This document shows positions 38,113 through 45,941 of a stretch of DNA of 64,000 nucleotides, one piece after another; position 1 is the stretch's first letter, and the number at the start of each line of letters is the position of its first letter. The DNA is taken from assembly GCF_900111895.1 (NCBI RefSeq), contig NZ_FOKB01000002.1, positions 496,001-560,000 on the forward strand, given 5' to 3'. Below the pieces are notes generated by a model. That model saw only the letters and a program-made list of their open reading frames with translations. It searched no databases and was not told the DNA's origin. This DNA is from Pseudomonas simiae (GTDB lineage: Bacteria; Pseudomonadota; Gammaproteobacteria; Pseudomonadales; Pseudomonadaceae). The translations under genes and the position numbers were made by a program.

Positions 38113-38847
38113 ATGCAAAAACGCAACGTTTCTATCGTCTTACGCGAACTGCTGGACCGCGACCGGATCTCCCCCACGGAGCTTCACCGGCGTACCGGCG
38201 TGCCTCAATCCACGCTGTCCCGGATCCTCAGCGGCAAGATCGTTGATCCGTCGGACAAGCATATTTCCCGCATCGCAGAGTACTTCCGCGTCAGCACTGA
38301 CCAGCTGCGCGGGCGCGCGGCAGTTGGCGTTTCGCGGGAGGACGGTCGCGACCCGATGCATTCGGAACTCAAGGACATAAGCCTGTGGGATGACGACACG
38401 CCCGTTAATGACGACGAGGTGTCGATCCCCTTTCTGCGCGAGGTTGAATTGGCTGCTGGATCAGGAAGATTCGTCATCGAGGAAAGCGAGAAGGCCAGCT
38501 TGCGGTTCGGCAAGCGCAGCCTGCGTCATAACGGCGTGCAGTTCGACCAGGCCAAGTGTGTGACGGTGCGTGGCAACAGCATGTTGCCGGTGCTGCGTGA
38601 TGGCGCGACGGTCGGGGTGAATGCGGGCAAGAGTGGCATTGGCGATATCGTTGATGGCGACTTGTATGCCATCAACCACAACGGCCAGTTACGGGTGAAA
38701 CAGCTCTATCGCCTGCCTTCCGGGATTCGCCTGCGCAGTTTCAATCGCGATGAGCACCCGGATGAGGACTATAGCTTCCAGGATATCCAGGATGAGCAGA
38801 TCAGCATCCTCGGCCATGTGTTCTGGTGGGGCATGTACGCGCGTTAA
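38113..38847 (+). CDS. LexA-like autocleaving repressor of the tailocin (PrtR/cI type)
   Basis: 244 residues from ATG 38113; two upstream starts (TTG 38077, ATG 38083) fall within the palindromes. An N-terminal helix-turn-helix (TELHRRTGVPQSTLSRILSG, about residues 22-41) is joined to an S24 peptidase domain. Cleavage site Ala-Gly at about 115-116 (LAAGSGR), catalytic serine in RGNSMLPVL (about 156) and lysine in LRVKQLYRL (about 196). RecA filaments should trigger self-cleavage and open the tailocin promoter. PrtR of Pseudomonas aeruginosa is the nearest concept; no PrtN-type activator gene is seen here. Confidence 0.9.
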   Translation: MQKRNVSIVLRELLDRDRISPTELHRRTGVPQSTLSRILSGKIVDPSDKHISRIAEYFRVSTDQLRGRAAVGVSREDGRDPMHSELKDISLWDDDTPVNDDEVSIPFLREVELAAGSGRFVIEESEKASLRFGKRSLRHNGVQFDQAKCVTVRGNSMLPVLRDGATVGVNAGKSGIGDIVDGDLYAINHNGQLRVKQLYRLPSGIRLRSFNRDEHPDEDYSFQDIQDEQISILGHVFWWGMYAR

Positions 38848-38864
38848 CCTTCTTCTGTAAGACG

Positions 38865-38891
38865 AAGCCCGCCAACGAGCGGGCTTTTTTT
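38865..38891 (+). terminator. Terminator after the repressor gene
   Basis: AAGCCCGC (38865-38872) and GCGGGCTT (38879-38886) with loop CAACGA, then T residues. It isolates the repressor transcript from the tailocin promoter. Confidence 0.92.
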
Positions 38892-38932
38892 CGTCTGTGA
38901 AAAACCACCAAACCCGCTGCCCATAAGGTCGA

Positions 38933-39007
38933 AAATGCATTCGTGCATTTGTGCGGTAAAAATAAATGCATTTGTGCATTGACTGTATATGCATACATGC
39001 ATATTCT
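38933..39007 (+). promoter_or_regulatory. Tailocin promoter with three repressor operators
   Basis: Three palindromes share the form ATGCA-N4-TGCAT: AAATGCATTCGTGCATTT (38933-38950), AAATGCATTTGTGCATTG (38964-38981) and ATATGCATACATGCATAT (38987-39004). The second and third overlap a strong sigma-70 promoter: TTGACT (38979-38984), 17-base spacer, TATTCT (39002-39007). Centres lie 31 and 23 bases apart. Repressor bound here would exclude RNA polymerase, and repressor cleavage would release the tailocin genes. Confidence 0.82.
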
Positions 39008-39047
39008 TCGTCTCAAGCCAGCCAACAAGGTGGTGGAGGCGGCAAGG

Positions 39048-39173
39048 ATGCTGCCAAGGAAGACAAGGAAGGCACGCAACACCGGCAAGGACGCCATCCG
39101 AGCGATGGCAAGGAAGCCAGCAACACCGGCAAGGATGCCGACGCTCTTTAGTTTCACCGCTTTAAAAGAATAG
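39048..39173 (+). CDS. 41-residue basic peptide in the tailocin leader
   Basis: ATG 39048 is preceded by GGAGG at eight bases, as good a ribosome site as any in the region, and lies about 35 bases after the expected transcript start. The peptide begins MLPRKTRKARNTGKD and has eleven Arg/Lys against two acidic residues. Its coding DNA contains short imperfect repeats of AACACCGGCAAGGA. No family is recognised. Small size, arginine richness and placement between promoter and terminator recall phage antitermination peptides such as lambda N; this is a hypothesis. A hydrophobic frame exists on the other strand but has a poor start. Confidence 0.45.
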   Translation: MLPRKTRKARNTGKDAIRAMARKPATPARMPTLFSFTALKE

Positions 39174-39346
39174 GCAGCGATGAACCGGCCTTAACGGTTC
39201 AGAGGGTTGGCAACTGACCCGGGTGTGCAGCGTAAAGCACCAGAAGCAGTTATCCGGCAGACAAGGATCGTGGTCGGAAAAACATCTCAGGAAAGAACCG
39301 TACCGCGCCAGTAGCGCCGAACGTTCGAATATGGACCGCATTACTG

Positions 39347-39372
39347 AAAAGCCCGGGCGACCGGGCTTTTTG
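39347..39372 (+). terminator. Intrinsic terminator inside the tailocin leader
   Basis: AAAAGCCCGG (39347-39356) and CCGGGCTTTT (39361-39370) form a 10-base stem with loop GCGA, followed by T. It stands after the basic peptide and 75 bases before the holin gene, so transcripts from the operator-controlled promoter must pass it to reach the structural genes. Confidence 0.88.
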
Positions 39373-39444
39373 GAATGCCTACCTATAAATGGATTTACCC
39401 AAGAGCCGGCCCTGTGCCGGGAGTGCTCAGCCAGGAGGCGTGAC

Positions 39445-39789
39445 ATGACAAACGAGCAGCAAGCGTTAGCGGAAATGCCTATCTGGCTGGTGATCGTACT
39501 GGCCCTGATCGGTGGTGTATCCGGCGAAATGTGGCGCGCCGACAAGGAGGGAGCCCGCGGTTGGTCACTGGTACGGCGCCTGGCCTTGCGGTCCGGAGCA
39601 TGCATGGTCTGCGGCGTTTCAGCGTTGATGCTGTGCTACGCCGCCGGCATGTCGATCTGGACCGCCGGCGCCATTGGCTGCCTGACCGCTATGGCCGGCG
39701 CCGACGTGGCCATCGGCCTTTATGAACGCTGGGCCGCCAAGCGCATCGGGGTCGACGAGACCCCAACTTCTCGCCCGGATCAGCAGTAA
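39445..39789 (+). CDS. Tailocin holin
   Basis: 114 residues from ATG 39445, with AGGAGG at good spacing; the open frame upstream crosses the terminator and is discarded. Membrane helices near MPIWLVIVLALIGGVSG, GACMVCGVSALMLCYAAG and IWTAGAIGCLTAMAGADVAI, with a charged C-terminus. It resembles the PA0614 holin of the R/F-pyocin cluster from memory. It permeabilises the inner membrane so that the GH19 lysin encoded at the end of the cluster can reach the wall. First structural-operon gene. Confidence 0.88.
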   Translation: MTNEQQALAEMPIWLVIVLALIGGVSGEMWRADKEGARGWSLVRRLALRSGACMVCGVSALMLCYAAGMSIWTAGAIGCLTAMAGADVAIGLYERWAAKRIGVDETPTSRPDQQ

Positions 39790-39810
39790 CCGCTGCAAGG
39801 ATGCAAGCAG

Positions 39811-40326
39811 ATGACACTTCTCGAAAAACCTTCCCAACTGCCCGTGGCGATTGGGGAGGCGCTGAAGAGCGCTTTCCCACAACTGCGCGTAGGCAATCAC
39901 CATGACTTTCCTGGAACGGGCGATAAAACTGGCATTTTGATCAGCGTGGAGCGCAACGGCCCTGGCATTCGCTCGCTTGCAGGGCGCAAGGCGCACGCCT
40001 TGTCGGTTTCACTCAGGGTCATGGTTGCCGGTGGGTCGGCACCTTTTGATGCTTGCGATCTGGCCAGCCAACTGATGGACCTGGCCCTGGATAACCGCTG
40101 GGGCCTGCCGCCTGATCAGTGCGACCTGCCTACCGCAATTGTCGCTGCCCCTTCCGCGCGCTCCGGTGCGGAAACGGACTATGACACCTGGACGGTTTCC
40201 TTTACCCAAAACCTCTATCTCGGTCCCTTGCTGCTCGAGGATCCTACAGGCAAGCCGTTATTTGCCCGCACCTGGGAAGTCTCTGACATCAACGATCCGG
40301 ATCAATATCGCCCACTGCAGGAGTAG
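39811..40326 (+). CDS. Tailocin minor tail protein, possible tail terminator
   Basis: 171 residues with GGA upstream of the ATG. No membrane segment or signal. The segment DTWTVSFTQNLYLGPLL resembles tail terminator/completion proteins (Mu gp37 type), and its place ahead of the spike gene matches PA0615 in Pseudomonas aeruginosa pyocins as remembered. The exact function is not established from sequence. Confidence 0.7.
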   Translation: MTLLEKPSQLPVAIGEALKSAFPQLRVGNHHDFPGTGDKTGILISVERNGPGIRSLAGRKAHALSVSLRVMVAGGSAPFDACDLASQLMDLALDNRWGLPPDQCDLPTAIVAAPSARSGAETDYDTWTVSFTQNLYLGPLLLEDPTGKPLFARTWEVSDINDPDQYRPLQE

Positions 40327-40329
40327 TCC

Positions 40330-40941
40330 ATGTTTGATGCATTGCTACGCATGCAACTCGGGCCGATTGTCGAGCGGCTGGCAGAAATGGAAGCCCAGTT
40401 GGAAGACCTGTATCGACGTGCAGATAGCTTCTGCCGGATTGGCGTGTGCCAGGAGGTCGACGCCGCGAGTAATACCTGCAAGGTCAGCCACGGTGATTTG
40501 CTCAGCCCAGCGATCCAGTTTTTCAACCCGAGTGCGGGGGCGCAAACCGAAACCCGCATCCCCTCTGTGGGCGAACAATGCCTGCTGCTCAATTACGGCG
40601 GCGGGGAAGGAGGCGCGCAGTCCGTCGCCTTGTTCGGCCTCAACAGTAGTCTCTTTCCACCCGTGTCCGACGTTGCCTCGCTGACGCGGCGTCGCCATCA
40701 GGACGGCACCCAAAGTGACTACGACGACGCCAGTCACATTTTCAACTGGGTAAACGGCCCGACTACGTTCAGTGGCTCTCGCGAGCAGGTCGACGTCAAG
40801 GTTGGCGCCGCCAGCCTGACCCTGAATGCCCAGAGCATCACCCTGCAACTCGGCGTCACCGGCGTGTTGCTGGATGCCGCCGGTGTGCATTTGAGCGGTC
40901 CGGTGGTGGATCACCAGGGCCGCGTGATCAGCCGCGCATAA
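40330..40941 (+). CDS. Baseplate assembly protein V (spike)
   Basis: 203 residues. An N-terminal helical part, an OB-fold core (RIGVCQEVDAASNTCKVSHG, PSVGEQCLLLNYGGGEGG) and a C-terminal beta-helix (VDVKVGAASLTLNAQSITLQ, GVHLSGPVVDHQGRVISR) fit P2 gpV, the central membrane-piercing spike of a contractile tail. It starts three bases after the previous stop. Confidence 0.9.
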   Translation: MFDALLRMQLGPIVERLAEMEAQLEDLYRRADSFCRIGVCQEVDAASNTCKVSHGDLLSPAIQFFNPSAGAQTETRIPSVGEQCLLLNYGGGEGGAQSVALFGLNSSLFPPVSDVASLTRRRHQDGTQSDYDDASHIFNWVNGPTTFSGSREQVDVKVGAASLTLNAQSITLQLGVTGVLLDAAGVHLSGPVVDHQGRVISRA

Positions 40942-40950
40942 GGAGTTGCC

Positions 40951-41283
40951 ATGATCGGAATCGATAGGAACACCGGGGCAGTCGTCGACGACTGGCTGCA
41001 ATTCGTACAGCGCGCCACCCGAGCGCTGACCACCCCCCTGGGCACTCGCCAGAAACGCCCGCTGTACGGCTCGCTGATCCCGCAACTGCTTGGCCAGAAC
41101 CTGGGGGATGACCTGCTGATCCTCGCCCAAAGCCACGCCGCGCAGGCGTTCTACAACACCCAGAACGGCATCGCCGACTTTCAACCCCAGATCATCGTCG
41201 CCACCCGTCAGGGCGCCGGGCTGTTGCTGCGTTTTGCCGGTACCTGGAAAAACCGCCAACAAACCTTTGAGGTCGCGACATGA
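40951..41283 (+). CDS. Baseplate protein W (gp25-like)
   Basis: 110 residues of the gpW/gp25 family (TPLGTRQKRPLYGSLIPQLL, GLLLRFAGTWKNRQQTFEV). It joins the baseplate hub to the first sheath ring. The stop overlaps the start of gene J by four bases. Confidence 0.92.
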   Translation: MIGIDRNTGAVVDDWLQFVQRATRALTTPLGTRQKRPLYGSLIPQLLGQNLGDDLLILAQSHAAQAFYNTQNGIADFQPQIIVATRQGAGLLLRFAGTWKNRQQTFEVAT

Positions 41284-42275
41284 GCATGTTGATCCCTGGC
41301 CAGAACCAACTGGCGGAACCGGCCATCATCGCCGTGGATGAGTTCGAACCGTTGTTGGCCGAGTTCAAGGCCTTCGTCGTCGACTACGTCGCCAACCGTG
41401 CGCCGCAAAGCGCGGCCAAACTCAAGGTCAGCCTCGACAATGAAAGCGAACTGCTGACCCTGGCCCTGGAAGCGTTTTGCGTGCGCCTGCAAACCCACGA
41501 ACGCAAGTACAACGCCCGCATCAAGCAGATGCTGGCGTGGTGGGCCACTGGCAGTAACCTGGATGCTCGACTGGCCGACATGGGCCTGGAACGCCAGGTG
41601 CTCGACCCCGGCGACCCGGCCGCTTTCCCGCCTGTGCCGCCGACGTTGGAAAGTGATGACGACGCTCGCCTGCGTTACTACCTGGCGCCCCATGCTCCGG
41701 CGGCGGGCTCGCGGATGCAGTATCGGCGCGAGGTGTTCACCCTCGGCGAGCGGCCGTCGGTGAAAGTGCAAAGCGCAACGCCGGGCGTGGTGACGGTCAG
41801 CTACACCTTTGATCCGGACGGCTATGCGGCCCAGGTCAAAGATGGCAATGGGCGTCGAACAGCGCCCGGCGAAGTCATGGTTACCGTGCTTTCTCGTGAG
41901 GGCGACGGTACGCCATCTGCCGATTTGCTTGACGGCGTTCGTCGCCATTTCGCACGGCCGGATGTGCGACCGGAGACTGACTTGGTCAGCGTGCAAAGTG
42001 CGCAAATCCTGCCGTACAAAATCCGCGTGGTCGCCAAGATCAACGCCGGCCCGGATTCGGGACTCACTCAAGTCGCTGCGCAGAAACTGCTGCAGGACTA
42101 CGCAGAGTCTTGTCATCGGCTGGAAGGGCGGGTGGATCCGAGTTGGATTGACTATGCGATTCACAGTGCAGGGGCTGCGCAGCTGCAGATTCTTGAGCCT
42201 CTGGTGCCGGTTATTGGCAGCGCGTTCCAGGCGCCGTATTGCACGGGTGTCGAAGTGGAGGTGCGTACGCTATGA
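41280..42275 (+). CDS. Baseplate wedge protein J
   Basis: 331 residues of the P2 gpJ family: TGSNLDARLADMGLERQVL, YRREVFTLGERPSVKVQS and a C-terminal IDYAIHSAGAAQLQILEPLV region. It forms the baseplate wedge with gpW and gpI. It overlaps gene I by four bases, part of a tightly coupled V-W-J-I set. Confidence 0.93.
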   Translation: MSMLIPGQNQLAEPAIIAVDEFEPLLAEFKAFVVDYVANRAPQSAAKLKVSLDNESELLTLALEAFCVRLQTHERKYNARIKQMLAWWATGSNLDARLADMGLERQVLDPGDPAAFPPVPPTLESDDDARLRYYLAPHAPAAGSRMQYRREVFTLGERPSVKVQSATPGVVTVSYTFDPDGYAAQVKDGNGRRTAPGEVMVTVLSREGDGTPSADLLDGVRRHFARPDVRPETDLVSVQSAQILPYKIRVVAKINAGPDSGLTQVAAQKLLQDYAESCHRLEGRVDPSWIDYAIHSAGAAQLQILEPLVPVIGSAFQAPYCTGVEVEVRTL

Positions 42276-42910
42276 GTGAGCCTAAAGCGAGCTTGTTGCC
42301 GGCCAATAGCTCTCCGTTGGAAAAGGCGTTGGACCTGGGGTTTGGCAAGCTGCTCGACCGCGTAATGCCGCCGTTTCCGGCGTTGATGGATCCACTGCAA
42401 ACGCCTGCCGAGTTTCTTCCTTACCTTGCCGCCGATCGAGGGGTGAGTGAGTGGGATGCGGATGCCAGCGCCACCGAAAAGCGCATCACTGTGGCCTTGT
42501 CCTGGCAGATCCAGCGCCAAGCCGGCACGCCGAAAGCGTTGAGTTATGCGGTGGAATCGCTGGGGTTCACGCCCAACATCAGCGCGTGGTATCAGCAGCG
42601 TCCGATGGAGAAGCCTTACACCTTCGACGTGCAGGCCATCATCGGGCGCAGTTGGTCCCGTGGCGATCACAATCGACTGATCCGTCGTATCAACGCAGCC
42701 AAGAGCGAGCGGGACCAGGCGACGATCACCATCGTGCATGAAACCGAAGGTCGAATTGCGCTCACTCAGGTCCTCCACGCCCTTTGGAGCGATGGCGAGC
42801 TGTGCCTGCACGGCGCGTTGCCGGAGTTGGCGTTGGTTGCCCGACTTAACAGTGCTGGGGCTGCCCAGCACTACACCATTAACGACTACGACCTCAGGGC
42901 GCAGCCATGA
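42272..42910 (+). CDS. Tail protein I (baseplate/fibre attachment)
   Basis: 212 residues from ATG 42272 overlapping the gene J stop; the longer frame from 42239 is not supported. The gpI motifs are LPANSSPLEKALDLGFG and LAADRGVSEWDADASATEKR. GpI sits at the baseplate edge and connects to the fibre. Its stop overlaps the start of the fibre N-domain gene. Confidence 0.92.
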   Translation: MSEPKASLLPANSSPLEKALDLGFGKLLDRVMPPFPALMDPLQTPAEFLPYLAADRGVSEWDADASATEKRITVALSWQIQRQAGTPKALSYAVESLGFTPNISAWYQQRPMEKPYTFDVQAIIGRSWSRGDHNRLIRRINAAKSERDQATITIVHETEGRIALTQVLHALWSDGELCLHGALPELALVARLNSAGAAQHYTINDYDLRAQP

Positions 42911-43446
42911 CAGATGACATTACGCGCCTGGTGCGCTTCACCTCCAAAGGTTTGGATGAAGTGCTGCAGGCAAAGAACCAGGGCCTGAAAGGCGAAATCA
43001 CCCACATCGGCGCCGGCACCGGTCGCTACAACCCGGACGGCACGGAAGTGGCGCTGCGTGATGAGCGCCAACGGGTCGCCATCGTGGATTACGAGGACCT
43101 GGGCGACCGACAACTCAGGATGGCTGCGCTGTTTGATGGCGAGGCTGAGTATGAAATTGGCGAGTTCGGGTTTTATCTCGCCAGCGGGACTTTGCTGGCG
43201 GTGTACTCCGTGGCAGGGAAGTTGCTGACGTATAAAGCGGCAGCGGCGAGAGTACTGCAAAAGTTCACGTTGGATATTTCGCCGTTGCCGGCGGACAGCG
43301 TGACGATTGTGGTGGGGAGTGAAAACCTCAATGTATTGCTCGTCGATGAGTTGGCGACGCTCTCGGCTGCCAGTGTTGACAATATGGCCAGAGGTGTCGG
43401 GCTCTTGTTTCGAGTAATGAAACTTGAGAGCAAGGCCGGTGTTTGA
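42907..43446 (+). CDS. Tail fibre N-terminal attachment protein
   Basis: 179 residues of the tail-fibre N-terminal family: RFTSKGLDEVLQAKNQGLKG, ITHIGAGTGRYNPDGTEVAL and the end ARGVGLLFRVMKLESKAGV. In typical R pyocins this domain begins a fibre of several hundred residues; here a stop comes after 179. It probably attaches to gpI, while the receptor-binding part is encoded by the next gene. Whether this is natural two-part organisation or a split gene is unresolved. Confidence 0.85.
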   Translation: MTDDITRLVRFTSKGLDEVLQAKNQGLKGEITHIGAGTGRYNPDGTEVALRDERQRVAIVDYEDLGDRQLRMAALFDGEAEYEIGEFGFYLASGTLLAVYSVAGKLLTYKAAAARVLQKFTLDISPLPADSVTIVVGSENLNVLLVDELATLSAASVDNMARGVGLLFRVMKLESKAGV

Positions 43447-43514
43447 TGGTGAGTGTTTTAGTGTTGGCCATTGAGGAGTCACTAAGTGATCAAAGCAGAT
43501 AAGGAGTTCATATT

Positions 43515-44267
43515 TTGAGTACAGAACAGCAACTGGCTTCCGTCGTTAGCGCGGCAAATAATCTGACCAGTGTCATCACTGGTAAGGTGGGTGAGATAGA
43601 TAAGGCGATTGCGGATGCTCGCCGTGCCTACGATGCACAACTTTTAGATCTGAAAAGCCGTTTGCCCAGGCTTGCAGTGACCAAAAACTTCAACTTGTAC
43701 CCTAGTGCCGATGGGAAGTTGATCGAAAACTGGGGTATTCACAGCGAGGTTACCAGCAACAAGCTTCGTTCAATCACCACTACCTCTCAAGCTACAGGGC
43801 GCCCACAAGCGGACGTGGACTTTATGCTTCAGGTCCAGTCGGATGTGCGCGAGCAATATCCTGGGTTTGATATCAGGGCCAGTGAGTACTGGCGCACTAT
43901 TGTCAATGTGTGGCAATTGAAGTGGGCAAGTGCAGATGTTAGTCCTTGGCTCGCGTTCCCTTATACGGTCGATACTGCGCTCGCTAATGGAACGGGCGCG
44001 GTGCCGCTTAATTCCTATATCACGTTGGGCGCTTTTGTCCGGGTATTGGAGGGTTCCATTGCGGGTGCCTGGAGTACTGGGGCAGAAAAGGGTAAATGGC
44101 GCTGGTGCTCTACGGTTGTGGCCCCCAGTGACCTGTTCGGCGCCTATTACCACCTTCATCCAATGCGGACCTCTGCTTCCGGTATCGTTGAGGTCATGTT
44201 GGCAGGCGCGTGCACGGGTGTTGTTACCAGCCCAGGCGACTGGGGAACTATGTTGGCTTTGAGCTAA
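43515..44267 (+). CDS. Tail fibre receptor-binding protein (separate ORF)
   Basis: 250 residues from TTG 43515, chosen because GGAG lies eight bases upstream. The N-terminal 50 residues (SVVSAANNLTSVITGKVGEI...) look like a trimeric coiled coil. The rest is rich in Trp, Ser and Thr (ASEYWRTIVNVWQLKW, GKWRWCSTVVAPSDLFGAYY) and ends in a compact beta-type domain. No family is recognised; the position identifies it as the specificity part. Base composition is lower in G and C than in neighbouring tail genes, as expected for an exchanged module. Confidence 0.75.
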   Translation: MSTEQQLASVVSAANNLTSVITGKVGEIDKAIADARRAYDAQLLDLKSRLPRLAVTKNFNLYPSADGKLIENWGIHSEVTSNKLRSITTTSQATGRPQADVDFMLQVQSDVREQYPGFDIRASEYWRTIVNVWQLKWASADVSPWLAFPYTVDTALANGTGAVPLNSYITLGAFVRVLEGSIAGAWSTGAEKGKWRWCSTVVAPSDLFGAYYHLHPMRTSASGIVEVMLAGACTGVVTSPGDWGTMLALS

Positions 44268-44276
44268 GGAGAAACT

Positions 44277-44513
44277 ATGAAACCCATTTTTGTGCCTGCA
44301 GAACTTCATCCACTTATTAAGTGGCAGGTCATTCGTAGTGCCCGTGATCAGGATTTATCTAACAGTGATTATGCGGCGATGCCCGACTATCCAATGTTGG
44401 ATGAAAATAACGCTGCGTTTGTGGCCTATCGTCAGGGGCTTCGTGATATCCCTGATCAAGGCTCCGACCCTGATGGGGTGATTTGGCCGGAAAAACCCGC
44501 CTTCCTGAAATAA
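44277..44513 (+). CDS. Tail fibre assembly chaperone
   Basis: 78 residues with AAGGAG upstream. The C-terminal pattern FVAYRQGLRDIPDQG...WPEKP is typical of small tail-fibre assembly proteins encoded right after the fibre. It most likely assists trimerisation of the receptor-binding protein and is expected to be exchanged together with it. A terminator-like hairpin follows. Confidence 0.8.
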   Translation: MKPIFVPAELHPLIKWQVIRSARDQDLSNSDYAAMPDYPMLDENNAAFVAYRQGLRDIPDQGSDPDGVIWPEKPAFLK

Positions 44514-44516
44514 CCC

Positions 44517-44572
44517 ACCGCGAAAGCGGTTTTTTTTCGCCTCCCCAAAGCCCCTCCTCGCAGGGGCTTTGG
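44517..44572 (+). terminator. Terminator plus second hairpin after the fibre module
   Basis: ACCGC-GAAA-GCGGT followed by eight T residues (44517-44538) is an intrinsic terminator. A second stem, CCAAAGCCCC/GGGGCTTTGG (44545-44572), follows at once. They separate the baseplate-fibre half of the cluster from the sheath half, so passage of polymerase (anti-termination) or a further promoter is needed for the second half. Confidence 0.85.
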
Positions 44573-44598
44573 TGTTTTACACACGGAGAATTCCACTC

Positions 44599-44772
44599 AT
44601 GTCTGACCGCAAAACCTACACCGTCCTCATCCCATTCCCCATCGGTAACGGCCATTGGTCCACCGCCGGCGAGGAACTGCAACTGCTGGACGTCGAAGCA
44701 TCCGCCCTGCGCACCGCCGGCCGTCTGGAACTGACCAGCGTCCTCAACTCCACCCCCAAGAAGGCTGACTAA
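44599..44772 (+). CDS. Small protein upstream of tail sheath
   Basis: 57 residues from ATG 44599 with GGAGAA upstream. It contains VLIPFPIGNGHWSTAGEELQ and LRTAGRLELTSVL. The stop is two bases from the sheath start, so it is part of the same unit. Small proteins occur at this place in Mu-like and P2-like tails, but I cannot assign a function. Confidence 0.75.
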   Translation: MSDRKTYTVLIPFPIGNGHWSTAGEELQLLDVEASALRTAGRLELTSVLNSTPKKAD

Positions 44773-44774
44773 CC

Positions 44775-45941
44775 ATGACTGAGGTTCTTAACTTCGAGCA
44801 CAACGGCATCACCGTGAATGCCACCGAATCCCCCGAGGCCATGGGTGGCCTCGGCGATAATGTCATCGGCCTGGTCGGCACTGCGCCGAAGGCACACGCG
44901 TCGATCCCTAAAAACGCGCCGTTCCGCATCAACAGTTTCACCACCCAGGCGCTGCTGGACCCCACGGGTACTGAGTCGGGCACGTTGTTTCATGCCGTGT
45001 ATCAGATCCTCAAGGTCGTGAAGGTGCCGGTCTACGTCGTGATCGTGGAGGAGGGCGCCACCCCGGCTGACACGATCAACAATGTGATCGGCGGCGATGA
45101 GCCGGTCACCGGTCGCAAGCTCGGCCTGGCCGCGCTGGCCAGCGTGCCGGAAGACCTGACCATCATCGGTGCCCCAGGCTTCACCGGCACTAAAGCTGTA
45201 GCCGGTGAGTTTGCCTCCTTCGGCAAGCGCATCAAAGCGCGTGTGGTGCTGGACGGCAAAGACGCAAGCGTCGCCGACCAAGTGACCTACAGCGGCGAGC
45301 TGGGCGGTGCCGACCTAGGTTTCGACCGTTGCCTGCTGGTGCACAACATGCCGTCGGTGTACTCCAAGGCGGCGAAGAAAAACGTGTTCCTTGCGCCGTC
45401 GTCCCTGGCGATCGCTGCGCTGGCCAAGGTCAAGCAGTGGGAAAGCCCAGGCAATCAGGTGACGTTCGCAGAGGATGTTTCCCGCGTCGTCGAGTACAAC
45501 ATCCTCGACACGTCCACCGAAGGCGACCTGCTCAATCGCTACGGCGTGAGCTATTACGCTCGCACGATCCTTGGCGGCTTCTCGCTGCTGGGTAACCGTT
45601 CCATCACCGGCAAGTTCATCAGCTACGTCGGCCTGGAGGACGCGATCAGCCGCAAGCTGGTCAAGGCCGGCCAGAAAGCCATGGCCAAGAACCTCACCAA
45701 GTCCTTCATGGACCAGGAGGTCAAGCGCATCAACGATTGGCTGCAAACCCTGGTCGCCGACGAAACCATCCCCGGCGGCAGCGTGTACTTGCACCCGGAA
45801 TTGAACAGTGTCGAGAAATACAAGAACGGCACCTGGTTCATCGTCATCGACTACGGGCGGTACGCGCCGAACGAACACATGATTTATCAACTCAATGCCC
45901 GCGATGAAATCATCGAGCAGTTCCTGGAGGACGTTCTCTAA
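44775..45941 (+). CDS. Tail sheath protein FI
   Basis: 388 residues of the P2 FI contractile sheath family: FEHNGITVNATESPEAMGGL, TIIGAPGFTGTKAV and a C-terminal segment FIVIDYGRYAPNEHMIYQLN that makes the inter-subunit handshake. Sheath contraction drives the tube through the target envelope. It overlaps the tube gene by one base (TAATG). Confidence 0.95.
   Translation: MTEVLNFEHNGITVNATESPEAMGGLGDNVIGLVGTAPKAHASIPKNAPFRINSFTTQALLDPTGTESGTLFHAVYQILKVVKVPVYVVIVEEGATPADTINNVIGGDEPVTGRKLGLAALASVPEDLTIIGAPGFTGTKAVAGEFASFGKRIKARVVLDGKDASVADQVTYSGELGGADLGFDRCLLVHNMPSVYSKAAKKNVFLAPSSLAIAALAKVKQWESPGNQVTFAEDVSRVVEYNILDTSTEGDLLNRYGVSYYARTILGGFSLLGNRSITGKFISYVGLEDAISRKLVKAGQKAMAKNLTKSFMDQEVKRINDWLQTLVADETIPGGSVYLHPELNSVEKYKNGTWFIVIDYGRYAPNEHMIYQLNARDEIIEQFLEDVL

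Noticed and set aside
38801..39157. Hydrophobic frame on the minus strand opposite the basic leader peptide
   Set aside because: It has only a GTG start without a ribosome site and runs through the tailocin operators and promoter and into the repressor gene. The hydrophobic appearance follows from being antisense to Arg/Lys/Ala codons.
39008..39173. Possible CRISPR-like or tandem repeat array from AACACCGGCAAGGA copies
   Set aside because: There are only two clear copies plus weaker ones, with no regular spacer. They read better as codon repeats of a basic peptide.
39223..39444. Longer N-terminus for the holin from 39223
   Set aside because: It would pass through the leader terminator, while ATG 39445 has a perfect AGGAGG and starts directly with the holin sequence.
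44599..44772. Mu gp38-like (DUF2635) assignment for the small gene before the sheath
   Set aside because: Position fits, but the sequence does not show a pattern I can tie to that family, so the gene is left unnamed.
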